A stretch of 64,000 nucleotides of DNA, from the NCBI GenBank assembly GCA_036784855.1, contig JAZDSV010000002.1, forward strand, positions 294,501 through 358,500. Reading direction: 5' to 3'. The number at the start of each line of letters is the position of its first letter. Position 1 is the stretch's first letter. A program made the position numbers and the translations under genes. Of this stretch, positions 46,552-57,685 are shown in pieces. Below the pieces are notes generated by a model that was not told the origin of the DNA, did not search any database, and saw only the letters and a list, made by a program, of their open reading frames with translations. Source of the DNA: Aphelidium insulamus. Lineage: Eukaryota > Aphelidiomycota > Aphelidea > Aphelidiaceae.

Positions 46552-49287
46552 TCACTTCCAAGGCTCTCGCTGACACATCGCTGCATAAATAAGCATGGAA
46601 GCTGAAAATATATCGCCCTGAAACGCCTGAAGCATATCAACTTCGTGGAGCTTTGCGCGAAACCGTCTGAGAACTTCCGGAGCCGCATAGGCAATCGTCA
46701 AACCGTTCAAAGCAAGGGCATGAAATGCTCGAACCAGCGCCAATTCAGGTGCAAATATGGCGGTAATGCCAAAGTCGGATAATACATAAACTGGCAGGCC
46801 ATCAGCACCTACGTCCACTAAAACATTGTCCATCTTGATGTCGCGATGAGCCACTAGTTTCGCGTGCATGAACTTGAGTCCCTGTGCAACATCGAGCAAG
46901 CATCGCAGTTGTGCAGATTTGGAGTGGATATTCCCAGACTTCATGTACGATGTCAGACTGCCTGCAGAGTAGTATTTCACGATGATCGTCAGCGGCTCGG
47001 CAGACCATCCGAGAATCTGGGCGATATGCCGGTGGCCAGTCAAGTAATGCATCACTGTGACCTCTTGATAGTACGCTCGCAGTGCCTTCGGGTTCAGCGA
47101 TTTCGTAGACTTGGCCACCATCTTTACTATTATAACATTTGAGCTATTCGCTGTCAATTGCGGGACAAATCCAACACCAACATACACCTCGCCACCGCCT
47201 CCTTTAGCTATCTGCTTGTCCCATCGGAAATCTTCTCCGGGTTGAAACTGCAGAAAACCGGGTAGTGAAAACTCTCTGGTGTCCTGGACTGCTGTGGGCC
47301 CCAGATAGGTTGTGTTGCCACTGTGCGCTGTCCGGCTCGCCGAAGATATGCTCATACTGGTAGTGTTATTGAATCCTACTGAAGATGCTGCTTTTGTCGT
47401 GGCCGAAGAGTTGGCCGACGAAACAATGTAGCTTTTACCAAGCGCGGTAGTGCTGGATGCACGTGACATGCGTTCGGTGTCATTCATCGCCGCGCCAGCA
47501 GCCTTTGCGCGTTTGCGGCCTCGAATTTGCCGCAATTTCAATAACACATTTATAATGATGAGGACTCCAGCAAATGCGCCAACGAATGTTACTATAACGC
47601 TTATGAGGGAGCTGGCGACTCCTCCGCTTGCCGTTCCATTGCCAGGCAGAACAATTGATGGCGACGGTTCTTCCGTAGTGTATGCAGCGCCATAATTGAG
47701 ATCCGTTGCATCTTGCACCGTACTTGATACATCCAACGTTGTTGTGAATGCGTTTGACTGCATTGTAACAGTCGCAGCAGGAAATGTTGAGCTAAAATCC
47801 GTGATGTTGAGCACCCATAGGTCGCCTAGATCCCCGATGATGTTCCTCATGTCCCGGCCGTTGCCGCCGTGTAGATAACAAATGCTCTGATTCATTACGC
47901 ATGCCATTGCATGAGATGAACGGCTGCCGGGATATGTGTTGTTGCTACTGATAGTCATGTTGCCGTATGTGCCCCGTATCTCCGAGACGTTAGACCCACC
48001 CACAAATCCCCATTGTTGCAACATTAAATCGTATATCCATACATCCGTTCGGCGCACTCCATTGCCGAATCCGGCGGCCAGAACAAGCGCCGCCAGTGAA
48101 CCGATTTGTTGCAATTGGAAGTCAGCACGTGACCCGGGCGTATTTTTGGAGTTGAATTCACCAAGCGCCCCATATGATGGTACTTGGTTTGTAGTCCGTG
48201 GCCCGGAAATCCAGACCCACTGCCTAGTGCTGGAGTACGTGAATTGCCACAAATCGGATAAAGGCTTGATTGCTGTACAGTATGAAGTAGTGCAACGAAA
48301 TACCTCACATAGTAAACGCACCATCATTGTTTCCGCCAAACAAATACAGGTTTCCATCACTAGTAGCCACTAGTTTGTGCTGCCGCCTGGCAGGAGGAAT
48401 ATTAGTGCTGTCAAACGCATTGAGTAATCCGTAGCTGCCCGCATCACCGCACAATGAGAGGCCACTCAATCGCGCCCAGGTCAGAGAGGTGATGTTGAAC
48501 TCCCACAAATCGTTCAGTGCACCTGTGTATATATCAATATTTTGATATGTATCCTTGATGGCAATAATAGCGCACCTGATGACCGCGAAGTACCCTGACA
48601 GAATCCCACACCGCCAAACACAGTCAGCACGGGAAGCCACGCGTGAGCCACCATGCTGGAATATTCCCGATTGCTGGGCCACAAAACATTTGCGTCCGGT
48701 CCCACTTCGGATAAAGTATTTCCCAAGCCGTTCCCGCTTAACCATGACCAGAATCTCGACGTGGTATTGTATCGCCACAGTTCATTCACAACACTTGCAA
48801 AGATCTCATCGCCGCTTGACCAGTATGAGCTGCCGCTGTGGATGTATAAATGGCCGTCGCTGGGTGACACGGCGCATCCCATTCGAATCATGCTGCCAGG
48901 TGTATTGTTGCGGTCCTCTTGCTGGTAAGTTCCGTGGACGGGAGGCACTTTTGCAGTGTTTATAGTGCCGGTAAGGAAGGCCCACTGGTTTGTGGCCATG
49001 TCGTAAACCCACAGCTCGTTCAGCATGCCTGAAACGTATGCACCACCATAGTTAATTCCACCAAAGAGATAAAGCTTCTGCAGCGAGTCATGCGTGGTTA
49101 GGCAGTGCTCCCTTCGCGACCCGGGAACATTTCCGGGCGAGTAAACACCGCTGGGTGTAACTCTGGCGCTTGGAGTAAACGTTGAGTTGGCCCCAGAGAT
49201 CCATGTATATGCAGTGCTCACAGACGCGAAACAGTGCTGCGCGAGACATACGTGGATGAATAGTAGCTGCAGTGACGTAGTAAGCAT
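46552..49287 (-). CDS. Kelch-ectodomain transmembrane kinase 1
   Basis: Exons read 49287-48576, 48522-48322, 48272-46552 (877 aa). A signal peptide (MLTTSLQLLFIHVCLAQHC) leads to a Kelch-type beta-propeller with repeated LYLFGG, LNELWVYD and W-rich units. A membrane helix follows (SLISVIVTFVGAFAGVLIII), then a basic stop, a Ser/Thr-rich segment and a TKL-like kinase domain. Kinase motifs: GGGGEV loop, IIVKMVAK Lys, QEV Glu in helix C, HRDIKMDN, SDFG, AAPEVLRR. The protein stops right after GDIFSAS...CQREPWK, so helices G-I are absent. It is probably a surface receptor with a sugar- or protein-binding propeller; the ligand is unknown. Catalytic residues look complete. Confidence 0.88.
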
Positions 49288-49770
49288 CTTGCAGGGTTTC
49301 TTCTGCTCAGCTCTTTAGCGTACGAGGAGCTCAGCGTGGTGCAACTTGATTGATTGGCTGACACGGAAGCTGAATGATCTTTGTGGCTGCAATACAAACA
49401 CGCTGCATACAATTAATTCCGACTCTATTTACACTACTGCGACGTCTGCATCCTGAGAAAACCCTCCAGTGGCGGGAAATGACCCCGAGTCAACGCCGTC
49501 TCCCGTAAATATCGCCTTGCCGCGTAATCGCAGATATCTTTTCGACAGTCCGGTTCCAAGAGACCGCCACAATGCCGAGGTGGGACTTACACTACTTCTG
49601 CCCTTCCTGGCTCGTATTTGCTCCATAGTACCGTGATTTAATGATGCGGCGGAGCCTTCCGGAGGTCAGTGTTTAGTTGTTCCAGGAGTCGACATGAGGT
49701 GAAAGTGTGGATGCCGCTTGCGCCAAAGGCGCTTATGATCTTCTTGTTACCGAGTGCAACTGAGGTGCTC

Positions 49771-49835
49771 ACTGACCACTATTGTGCCGCCAGGGTACAC
49801 GGTACTCTTGCTCTCCCCTACAGCATCGGGTCTGC
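49771..49835 (+). repeat. 65-bp direct repeat, copy 1
   Basis: It pairs with 49902-49966. By eye the two differ at seven positions, all transitions. Confidence 0.8.
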
Positions 49836-49901
49836 TATTTAATTAATCCTTATGGATTTCCATTCTGTGACAGCATTCCAGGTGTCATAGACACCAGGCT
49901 T

Positions 49902-49966
49902 ACTGACCGCTATCGTGCCGCCAGGGTACACGGTACTCCCGCCCTCCCCTACAGCATTGGGTCCGC
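49902..49966 (+). repeat. 65-bp direct repeat, copy 2
   Basis: Second copy of the 65-bp unit, with core GTGCCGCCAGGGTACACGGT unchanged. Confidence 0.8.
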
Positions 49967-50429
49967 CCAATGGACACTTGGCTGCACGGAGTGTTTAATT
50001 CCGGCTGACCATATCTTCATACACACCGCTGTGACACGGACATGTAGTATGGGGATATTGCACCCATCAGATGATTGCTACGGTATACACGCATAGCTCA
50101 TTGGTGATCTCTGGGTTGTTCACCCAATGCCGGTTGTGGGAGGATCCCTGCGGATCAACCCATTCTGTTCACCTCTTTCTCGCCCAAGCACCTTATCCGC
50201 TACCACACGGAGGGCGCGAAGCAGGGTCGCAAAGTGCTCATCTTTGCGTTGGCCCCATGACTTGTGCAGTGCACATATCCAGACTGTCTGGTTATTAAAT
50301 CCTCTGCTCGGCCATTCACCGCCAATGCGGCAATCGTCCGAGATTCTGTTCTTGGTTCCAGCCTTCAATCCCGTGCCTGATGGCACAGTTGGCAACGTGT
50401 AACCGTCCACCACCTCTCTGTCGGTATTT

Positions 50430-50520
50430 AACCGACACTCTAGTATACCAGTCTAGCACACTAGGTGCGGCCAGTAACAATCCGAGAGTCGCGAGTTCGA
50501 ATCTCGGCGTGGGCGTTTTT
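50430..50520 (+). ncRNA. tRNA-like / RNA polymerase III element (degenerate)
   Basis: A good B box with T-loop (GAGTTCGAATCTC) is followed nine bases on by TTTTTT, a pol III terminator. The last bases (GTGGGCG) can pair with CGTCCAC at 50404-50410. A stem with loop CTAGCAC (anticodon AGC) is possible but imperfect. I could not fold a standard cloverleaf, and the A box is poor. It may be a tRNA pseudogene or tRNA-derived repeat. Confidence 0.35.
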
Positions 50521-50572
50521 TGAATTTGCTTCTCTCTTGTTACGACTCTCTGTAGAGAGTAAAGCAACACAA

Positions 50573-51202
50573 ATGTGGCGTTCAAGGTGCACACTCATTG
50601 CATTCTTGCTCGCGGCGTCAATGTCGGCGTCTGCAAGCACCTTCCACGTATGCACTGGCAATGATAATGCGCTGGCCGGTCTGACCAACATCCGGCTCAC
50701 GACTAGTGGAAATGACGTGAACTTGAACTCGTGGCCGGAATGGTGGCAGAACGACATGGTGCTGCAGTGGGATGGCTCCTGGCAAGAGTCGATTCCTATG
50801 CAAACCGCGGTCGCCGTAGCCACCCCGAATGTCCAACGCGCTCGTGAAATTTTCCTGGCGCATGGATTTACCGAGGTGGATGAGAGCGGCGACGCCGGAG
50901 CGCTCGTTGGTGGCGATATACATCAGCTCACTTTTCCACCCGCACGCGACGTCCGTAACAGCGGCACAGGTTACCGCGTCATGCCCGGAGTCGACGCCGA
51001 CAGCTGGATACAGGTGCAAGTGTGGTCCATGTCTAGACCCGACTTTGCCGAGTGGCAAGAGCTATCGGGCATTGCTGGAAAATGGCGTTTAGATGACGCG
51101 GTGGCCAAGAGCATCCCTCCCATCTACACTGTGCACGTGGAGTCGGACTCACTAGCCGCACTGGTGGCCGGTCTGGAAGCACACTCATTCAACGCTATTT
51201 GA
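50573..51202 (+). CDS. Small secreted protein of unknown function, 209 aa
   Basis: Single exon. The N-terminus is a textbook signal peptide (MWRSRCTLIAFLLAASMSAS) with a likely cut before STFHVCTG. The mature ~188 residues are neutral, Trp-rich (WPEWW) and contain AREIFLAHGFTEVDESG and SWIQVQVWS. Alternating strands and helices suggest a compact alpha/beta fold, possibly VOC (glyoxalase)-like, but no metal-binding pattern is certain. Only one or two Cys remain, unusual for an extracellular protein. It ends 49 bp before the stop of kinase 2 on the other strand, so the two are convergent. Confidence 0.65.
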   Translation: MWRSRCTLIAFLLAASMSASASTFHVCTGNDNALAGLTNIRLTTSGNDVNLNSWPEWWQNDMVLQWDGSWQESIPMQTAVAVATPNVQRAREIFLAHGFTEVDESGDAGALVGGDIHQLTFPPARDVRNSGTGYRVMPGVDADSWIQVQVWSMSRPDFAEWQELSGIAGKWRLDDAVAKSIPPIYTVHVESDSLAALVAGLEAHSFNAI

Positions 51203-51251
51203 GTGCGTGGATTACAATAAATGTGAAATGTGGTTAAATCTTCTTATTTCA

Positions 51252-54200
51252 CTAGCGACAACATGTCCATGGCTCCCCGAGACATGTCACCAAGTATACT
51301 AGCATTGCAGTCGAGTACACATCGCCCTTGAACGTTGTCGTCATATCAACTTCTCCGCCCTTCATTTCTCGATACCGCCTTAGAACTTCCGGTGCCGCGT
51401 AGACTATCGTCAGGCCATTCAGTGCATGTGCCCGGAATGCCCTGACTAATGCAAGCTCTGGGGCAAAGATAGCGGCCAGTCCAAAGTCTGCCAGCACGTA
51501 CAGTGGATACATCCTGGTGCCCACATCAACCAGGATATTGTCGGCTTTAATGTCTCGATGGGCAACCATTTTCGAGTGCATAAACTCTAGCCCGTGGGCA
51601 ATATCTAGCAGACATTGCAGCTTGCCCAACTTGGACGAGAGGTGTCCCGATGATTTGAACGATGACAGTGTTCCCGCTTGGTAGTATCTGACAATAATTG
51701 CGAGCGGTTCCGCGGACCAGCCCAGAAACTGAGCAATGTTTTGATGGCCAGCCAAGTAGTGCATCACAGTGACCTCCTGATAGTAGGCTTGTAACGTTTT
51801 GGCACTGAGGGCATTTGCAGACTTGGCCACAACCTTGACTACAACGGTCTTTGAGCGGCTTTGCATCAGCTGGGGAACCAGGCCAGTGCCAAGGAAAATC
51901 TTGCCACTGCCACCGTCTGCAATCTGTTGATCATAGGCGAAATCTACGCCAAGCTGAAATTGCAGATAGCCAGGCAAAGAGAATTCTTTTGTTTGTTGTA
52001 CCACAGTTACGCCGCTAAACGTTGCATTTGCTCCCTGTGTCAATCGACCCAAGGTGGACATTGTTGGATTGTTTGACCGCAGTAGCTGCTCTTGACTCGA
52101 AGCCGATGATATCTGAGTTTGGCTTGATGATACTTTCCCTGGCGGTCCATATTCGCTCAGTTTGATCATTCGCTCAGTGACTGCAGGCGATACGCCCATG
52201 ATGCTCTTGGCTCGTTGAAGCTTGCGAAGTACAACAGAGAGTTTAAAGATAATAAAAGTAACTACAGTTGCTCCAACCGAGATGAAAATTACCGTAATCA
52301 TAGAGAGCGGGCCAACAAAACTTGTGCTATTCAAGTTTAATGCAGAATCATAATTCGTAGGCGTTGGCGAGACAGTGCCTGTTGTGGTTGATATATCGGT
52401 CGGTGTACCCATTACAGCGGTGCTGCTGACGGTTGCTGCAGAATCTAAACTTGTATCTAATGACGAGATAGTGGCTATTTGAGTTAATATCGTATTGTAC
52501 TCGTAGTAGTTTTACCTTCACTGTATATCAAACTACCCATAGAATCTGAGGTGCTTACTGTTTCCGATTCTATATTTGTGATCGTAGACAGTATAGTAGA
52601 TGACAAGCCGCCAGAAGGACTCTCTGTGCTAATAACTAGCCTAACTGAACTTGTGTACGTTGATTTGCTGCTAAATGACATGGATCTTGTTGTTTTTGTT
52701 GCTGTTGATGGCGAGACAGAGGCCACAAGTGTGCTCTGGGCGGGCATAGAACTGCTTTTTGTAAACGTTGATGAAGTCAATGTTGACGTCGAGCGGGTGG
52801 TGTTGACAACTGTTATATCCAAACGCCAAAGGTCGTTCAAGTCTCCCGTATTACTGGTGATATCCAGCCCTGAGCCGCCAAATATATAACAAGCCGACCC
52901 ATTCTTTGGCAAGCAGGCTAATCCATAATGTGATCGGCTGCCCGGCATTGTATTAATCGAGGTTACTCCCATGTAGCCATATATCCCCCGAGTATCACTG
53001 GCAGTAGATCCACCTACATAAGCCCACTGCTTTGCCGTCATATCGTAGCTCCAAACATCGGCTTTGAGAACGTCATTAATTGCTCCGGACATCAGTATTA
53101 GAACGGGAATAGTGCCCAGCTGTCGCAATTGAATCTCGGCACGAGCTCCTGGAGTGCTTTTTGCGCTGAATTCACCTAAATTGCCATATACCGCGGCTTC
53201 ATTTGCAATCTTGGTGCCGGCGATCCACATCCACTGCTTAGTGCCAGAGTATGAAAATTTCCACAAGTCGGAGAGCGGCATCAACGCTATGGAAGTTAAA
53301 AACCAGTATATGCACACATTATGCATGTATTTACCTGAATTATAGCCGCCAAATAAGTAGATGTTTCCGTCTGATGTTGCTGTGATGCTGTGAGAATACC
53401 TTGCTTGTGGCATATTCGAGTCATTCTCTGTGCCAAAAGAGCTATAATTTCCTGCGTCGTTGCACACGGATTGCCCTTTAAGTCGCGACCATGCTAACAA
53501 AGAGGCGTTGAATGTCCACAAATCATTTAATGATCCTGGGGATCAATTATTAGCAATGCAACAGCAATGCTTTATGCGCACCTAAAGTCGTGCCACCACA
53601 CCAGCCGCTGCCTCCAAACAAAAATAGAATCGGTAGTGAACTATGGGCCGACATGCTCGCCCCATCACGATTTGCTGGCCACATTACGTTTGCATCCGGG
53701 TCCGTCGCTGCAGCGGAACTTGGAACGACTCCATTCCCGGAGACCCAAGCCCAGTTTCCCGAAGTAGTGTTGAAGCGCCATAAAGCGTTCGTTTCCCCTG
53801 AATCGCTTGAACAAATATTCCATATCATATAAGCAATATAAATACCGGCAAACATCTTTCCACCGTAGTAATAATTCGTAACACCGCCGTGGACGTACAG
53901 GTTGTCGTCAAATGGGAGGATGGCGCATGCCATACCCATCAAACTAGAAGGCGTATTAGCCACTCCTTCTTGCAGCTTTATTCCCCATGTTGGTATTTGA
54001 TGGCTCTTTATCGGGTCTCCGGAGAGATAAGCCCATCTACCGGTCGCAATGTCATATGCCCACAAATCGTTCTGGCTCCCTACGTTAACATTATTTCAGG
54101 CTTGACATAATTATCCGTCATGCAGACCTGTGAGGGTGTCCCCGCCAAAAAGATAGAGCCGTTGTGTACGATCGTGTATGCTCAAACAGTGATTGCCTCG

Positions 54201-54365
54201 CGCACCGGGAAAAGATGTTGTGGTGTAGACGCCACGCTGATTTTGCGATGTGCCAGACCAATGCACTAAATTTGAACCGAATATCCAGGTGAAAGTCGTG
54301 TTCATAATCAACGCATTGCAACCCTTGATGTAGATAAGCACGAATAAGATGGCACAAACCAGCAT
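51252..54365 (-). CDS. Kelch-ectodomain transmembrane kinase 2
   Basis: Exons read 54365-54128, 54079-53846, 53797-53582, 53535-53335, 53286-52516, 52474-51252 (960 aa). A signal peptide (MLVCAILFVLIYIKGCNA) is followed by Kelch units (LYLFGGD; QNDLWAYDIATGRW; LNDLWTFNASLLAWSRLKG). A very Ser/Thr-rich stalk comes next, then a membrane helix (MITVIFISVGATVVTFIIF) and a TKL-like kinase with GGSGKI loop, VVVKVVAK, HRDIKADN, ADFG and AAPEVLRR. It ends GDVYSTA...GEPWTCCR, again without helices G-I. It is the most divergent of the three and has two more introns than copy 1 in its 5' half and one in the stalk. Confidence 0.88.
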
Positions 54366-54490
54366 CTATGTCGTAGTTGGTGTGCAGTAGTTCAGTGTGC
54401 TTGTTCGCGCTTAGTGATCCAGAGCCGTTGATTGGTCCTAAACCCGTCCGCAGTCATTTGTATACACAAGCACGGCAAGCAAGAATCAAT

Positions 54491-57344
54491 CTATTTCCAA
54501 GGCTCTCGCTGACAAAGCACGGCATAAATAAGCACGGACGCAGAATATATATCGCCCTGAAACGCCTCAAGCATATCAACGTCGTGCTGCTTTGCGCGGA
54601 ACCGTCTGAGAATTTCCGGAGCTGCATACGCAATCGTCAAACCGTTCAGTGCAAGTGCATGAAACGCTCGAACTAGTGCCAATTCAGGCGCGAATATGGC
54701 GGTAATGCCGAAGTCGGATAATACATAAACTGGCAGGCCATCAGCACCTACGTCCACTAAAACATTGTCCATCTTGATGTCGCGATGAGCCACCAGTTTT
54801 GAGTGCATGAACTTGAGTCCCTGCGCAACATCGAGCAAGCATTGCAGTCGTGCAGATTTGGAACGAATATTTCCAGACTTAATGTAAGACGTCAGACTAC
54901 CAGCCGAGTAGTACTTCACTATGATCGTCAGCGGCTCGGCAGACCAGCCAAGAATCTGGGCAACATTCCGGTGGCCAGTCAAGTAATGCATCACCGTGAC
55001 CTCTTGATAGTACGCCCGAAGCGCTCTGGGGTTCAGGGATTTCGTAGACTTGGCCACCATCTTTACAATTATGGTGTTATTGCCGTCCACTGCCAATTGC
55101 GGAACAAATCCAACACCAATATAAACCTCGCCTCCGCCTCCTTTAGCGATCTGTCTGTCCCATCGAAAGTCTTCGCCCGGTTGAAACTGCAGAAAACCGG
55201 GGAGCGAAAACTCTTTGGTGTCTTGGACTGCTGTGGGCCCCAGATAGGTTGTGTTGCCACTGTGCGCTGTCCCGCTCATGCTGGTAGTGTTGTCGAAGCC
55301 TATTGATGATGCTGCTTTTGTCGTGGCTGAAGAGTTTGCCGACGAAGAGATGTCGCTCTTGCCAAAAGCGGTAGTTTTGGATGCATGAGACATGCGCTCA
55401 GTATCATTCATTAAGGTTCCAGCAGCATTTGCACGATTGCGCCGTCGAACTTGCCGCACTTTCAACAGCACATTCATAATGATTAGGGCCCCGGCAAATG
55501 CTCCAACGAATATAATAATAACGCTTATCAGGGAGTTTGCCGGTGTACTTGTGCCGTTAGCAGAAATGTCGCCAGTCTGAGTTTTATCGGAAGTTGAAGT
55601 TGTAGAAGGCGCCACTACATCAGCTGAAGAAGTCGAGTCCATGGTCTGTGAAACAGCATCATATGAGTCAAGTTGTAAAGTAGCAGACTCTTGCATGATG
55701 GGAACACTCTGTGAATCTGACGTCGGCACAGAGGCGTCAAGCTGCACGCTAGATGTCGCGACAGGAAATGTCGAGTTGAATCCGCTTATATCCAATCGCC
55801 ACAAATCTGACAGCACCCCCAGCGTTCTCACAGAATCCCTGCCGTTGCCACCATGCAGATAACAGATGTTTCGTGTTGCTGAACATGCCATCGCGTGAAA
55901 TGAACGACTACCGGGAACCGTGTTGCTTCCCGTTATGGTCAGATTTCCATAGGTGCCTCGTATTTCGGTTGTATTCGTGCCTCCCACGTATCCCCATTGT
56001 TGCACTATTAGGTCGTAGATCCACACGTCCGTTCGGCGCAAGCCGTTATTTATCCCAGCTGTGAGAACAAGTGCCGGCGCGGAACCCATTTGTTGAAGCT
56101 GGAAGTCGGCGCGTGCACCTGGGGTGTTTTTGACGTTGAAATCCCCAAGTGCTCCGTAGGATGCTGCTTGATTCGTGAGCTTTGTGCCTGTAATCCATAA
56201 CCACTGCTTGCTGCCGGAGTATGTGAACTTCCACATATCTGCCAATGGTTTCGGCGTTGACGCTATAAAGCATTATTTTGTGCCGTAGTGCTGGAGCAAA
56301 ACGTACCACTATTATACCCGCCAAACAAGTAAATGTCTCCGTCCGATGCCACTAGCAATACATGCTCTTGTCGTGCAGGAGGAACATTAGTTTCGCTGAC
56401 AGTATTAATTAAACCATAGTTCCCAGCATCGTTACAAATCGAGGGGCCTTTAAGCCTACTCCATTGGAGGGCCACTGTATCGAATTGCCACAAGTCGTTC
56501 AAGCAGCCTGCGATGTGTAGTCCAGTAATAGATATAAACTGATAATCCCTTACCCCTACTTGTGCCACCACAAACACCATAGCCGCCAAATACAAAGAGT
56601 ACAGGAAGGCGTGCATGAGCTACCATGCTTGTAAATTCTCGGTTGGCAGGCCACAAAACATTTGCGTCAGGATCGAATGTGTCAGTGGGCGGCCCCATTA
56701 GCCCATTACCGCTCAACCACGCCCAGTAACCAGATGTTGTATTGTACCTCCATAGTTCGTTAAGTGAATCTGCTGGGGAAAATATTACATGTGTACATAA
56801 TAAACATAATGAGTTATGTGTACCGTCATAAATTTCATTGACAGTGGTGCCACCAAAAACGTAAAAGTTGCCATCCCTTGGCGATATGGTGCAAGACATA
56901 TCAGACATTGTGCAGGGCATGTTGGTACTGCTCTCTTTCTGATATGTTCCATGAACAGACGAGATGGCTCCTCGATTAATTGTCCCGGATAAAAGGGCCC
57001 ATCGACCAGATGCGATATCGTATGCCCACACGTCGTTGAGTTTATCTACTCAAATCATCAAGGAACGAAACACGGGCACACATATTGGGGCTACCATAGT
57101 TAAAATCAAGACCCCCGAAAAGGTACAATCGTTGTAATTCGTCATGCATATTAACGCAGTGCCGATTTCGAGCTCCAGGGAGATTATTGTTAGAAAAAAC
57201 GCCGTTTGGAGACACCACGACGCTAAACTGGTTACCGATGCTGACGCCTCCAACCCACGTGTAGGACGTGTTGACAGATGCCATGCATGACTGAAAAGCG
57301 ATTGAAGCACAGAGCCACACGGTACGCACTGACAGTGATAACAT
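54491..57344 (-). CDS. Kelch-ectodomain transmembrane kinase 3
   Basis: Exons read 57344-57095, 57045-56824, 56769-56554, 56507-56307, 56262-54491 (886 aa). The start at 57344 was chosen because it opens a signal peptide (MLSLSVRTVWLCASIAFQSC); the frame runs further upstream. Kelch units (LYLFGGLD; LNELWRYNTTSGYW; LNDLWQFD), a Ser/Thr-rich stalk, membrane helix (SLISVIIIFVGAFAGALIIM) and kinase domain (GGGGEV, IIVKMVAK, HRDIKMDN, SDFG, AAPEILRR) match copy 1 closely. The stalk differs most. It stops at CQREPWK. Divergent from CCT5 with 341 bp between starts. Confidence 0.88.
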
Positions 57345-57685
57345 TGTACGGACAACGAAATATAACCGCCGACTGTTTTTTGTAGTAGGTCGGAAGCGCG
57401 CCTCAAGATTGGTCAAACGATGCGTCATATGACGCGCGATACCGCCGTACAGACGCGGAACTTTCAGCTGATCTTTAAACATCAATTTCAATTGTATGCA
57501 GGAAGTTTGCAATAGACCTGTGAAGTGTGATGAAGTGTAGCGCAGTGATATTGTCTCGAAGAGTACATACAAATACAATAACTAGACCTTGAATTGTACG
57601 ACCTTGACCGAAACCGTGGTTGAGGCGTTGTAACCCTTCGGCAGATTAGACACAAGTACATCGCGCACCGCTCACAACTGCTGCA

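Larger units (their letters stand above)
49288..50572. other. Repeat-rich gap between Kelch kinases 1 and 2
   Basis: It holds the promoter of kinase 1, a 65-bp duplicated segment (49771-49835 and 49902-49966), and a pol III-like element at 50430-50520. Short open frames (plus strand about 49452-49640, minus strand 50120-50413) look protein-like but match no family I know. They may be decayed transposon pieces. Confidence 0.45.

Noticed and set aside
50300..50520. Complete tRNA gene
   Set aside because: B box and terminator are good, but no consistent D arm, acceptor stem and A box could be drawn, so only a tRNA-like element is reported.
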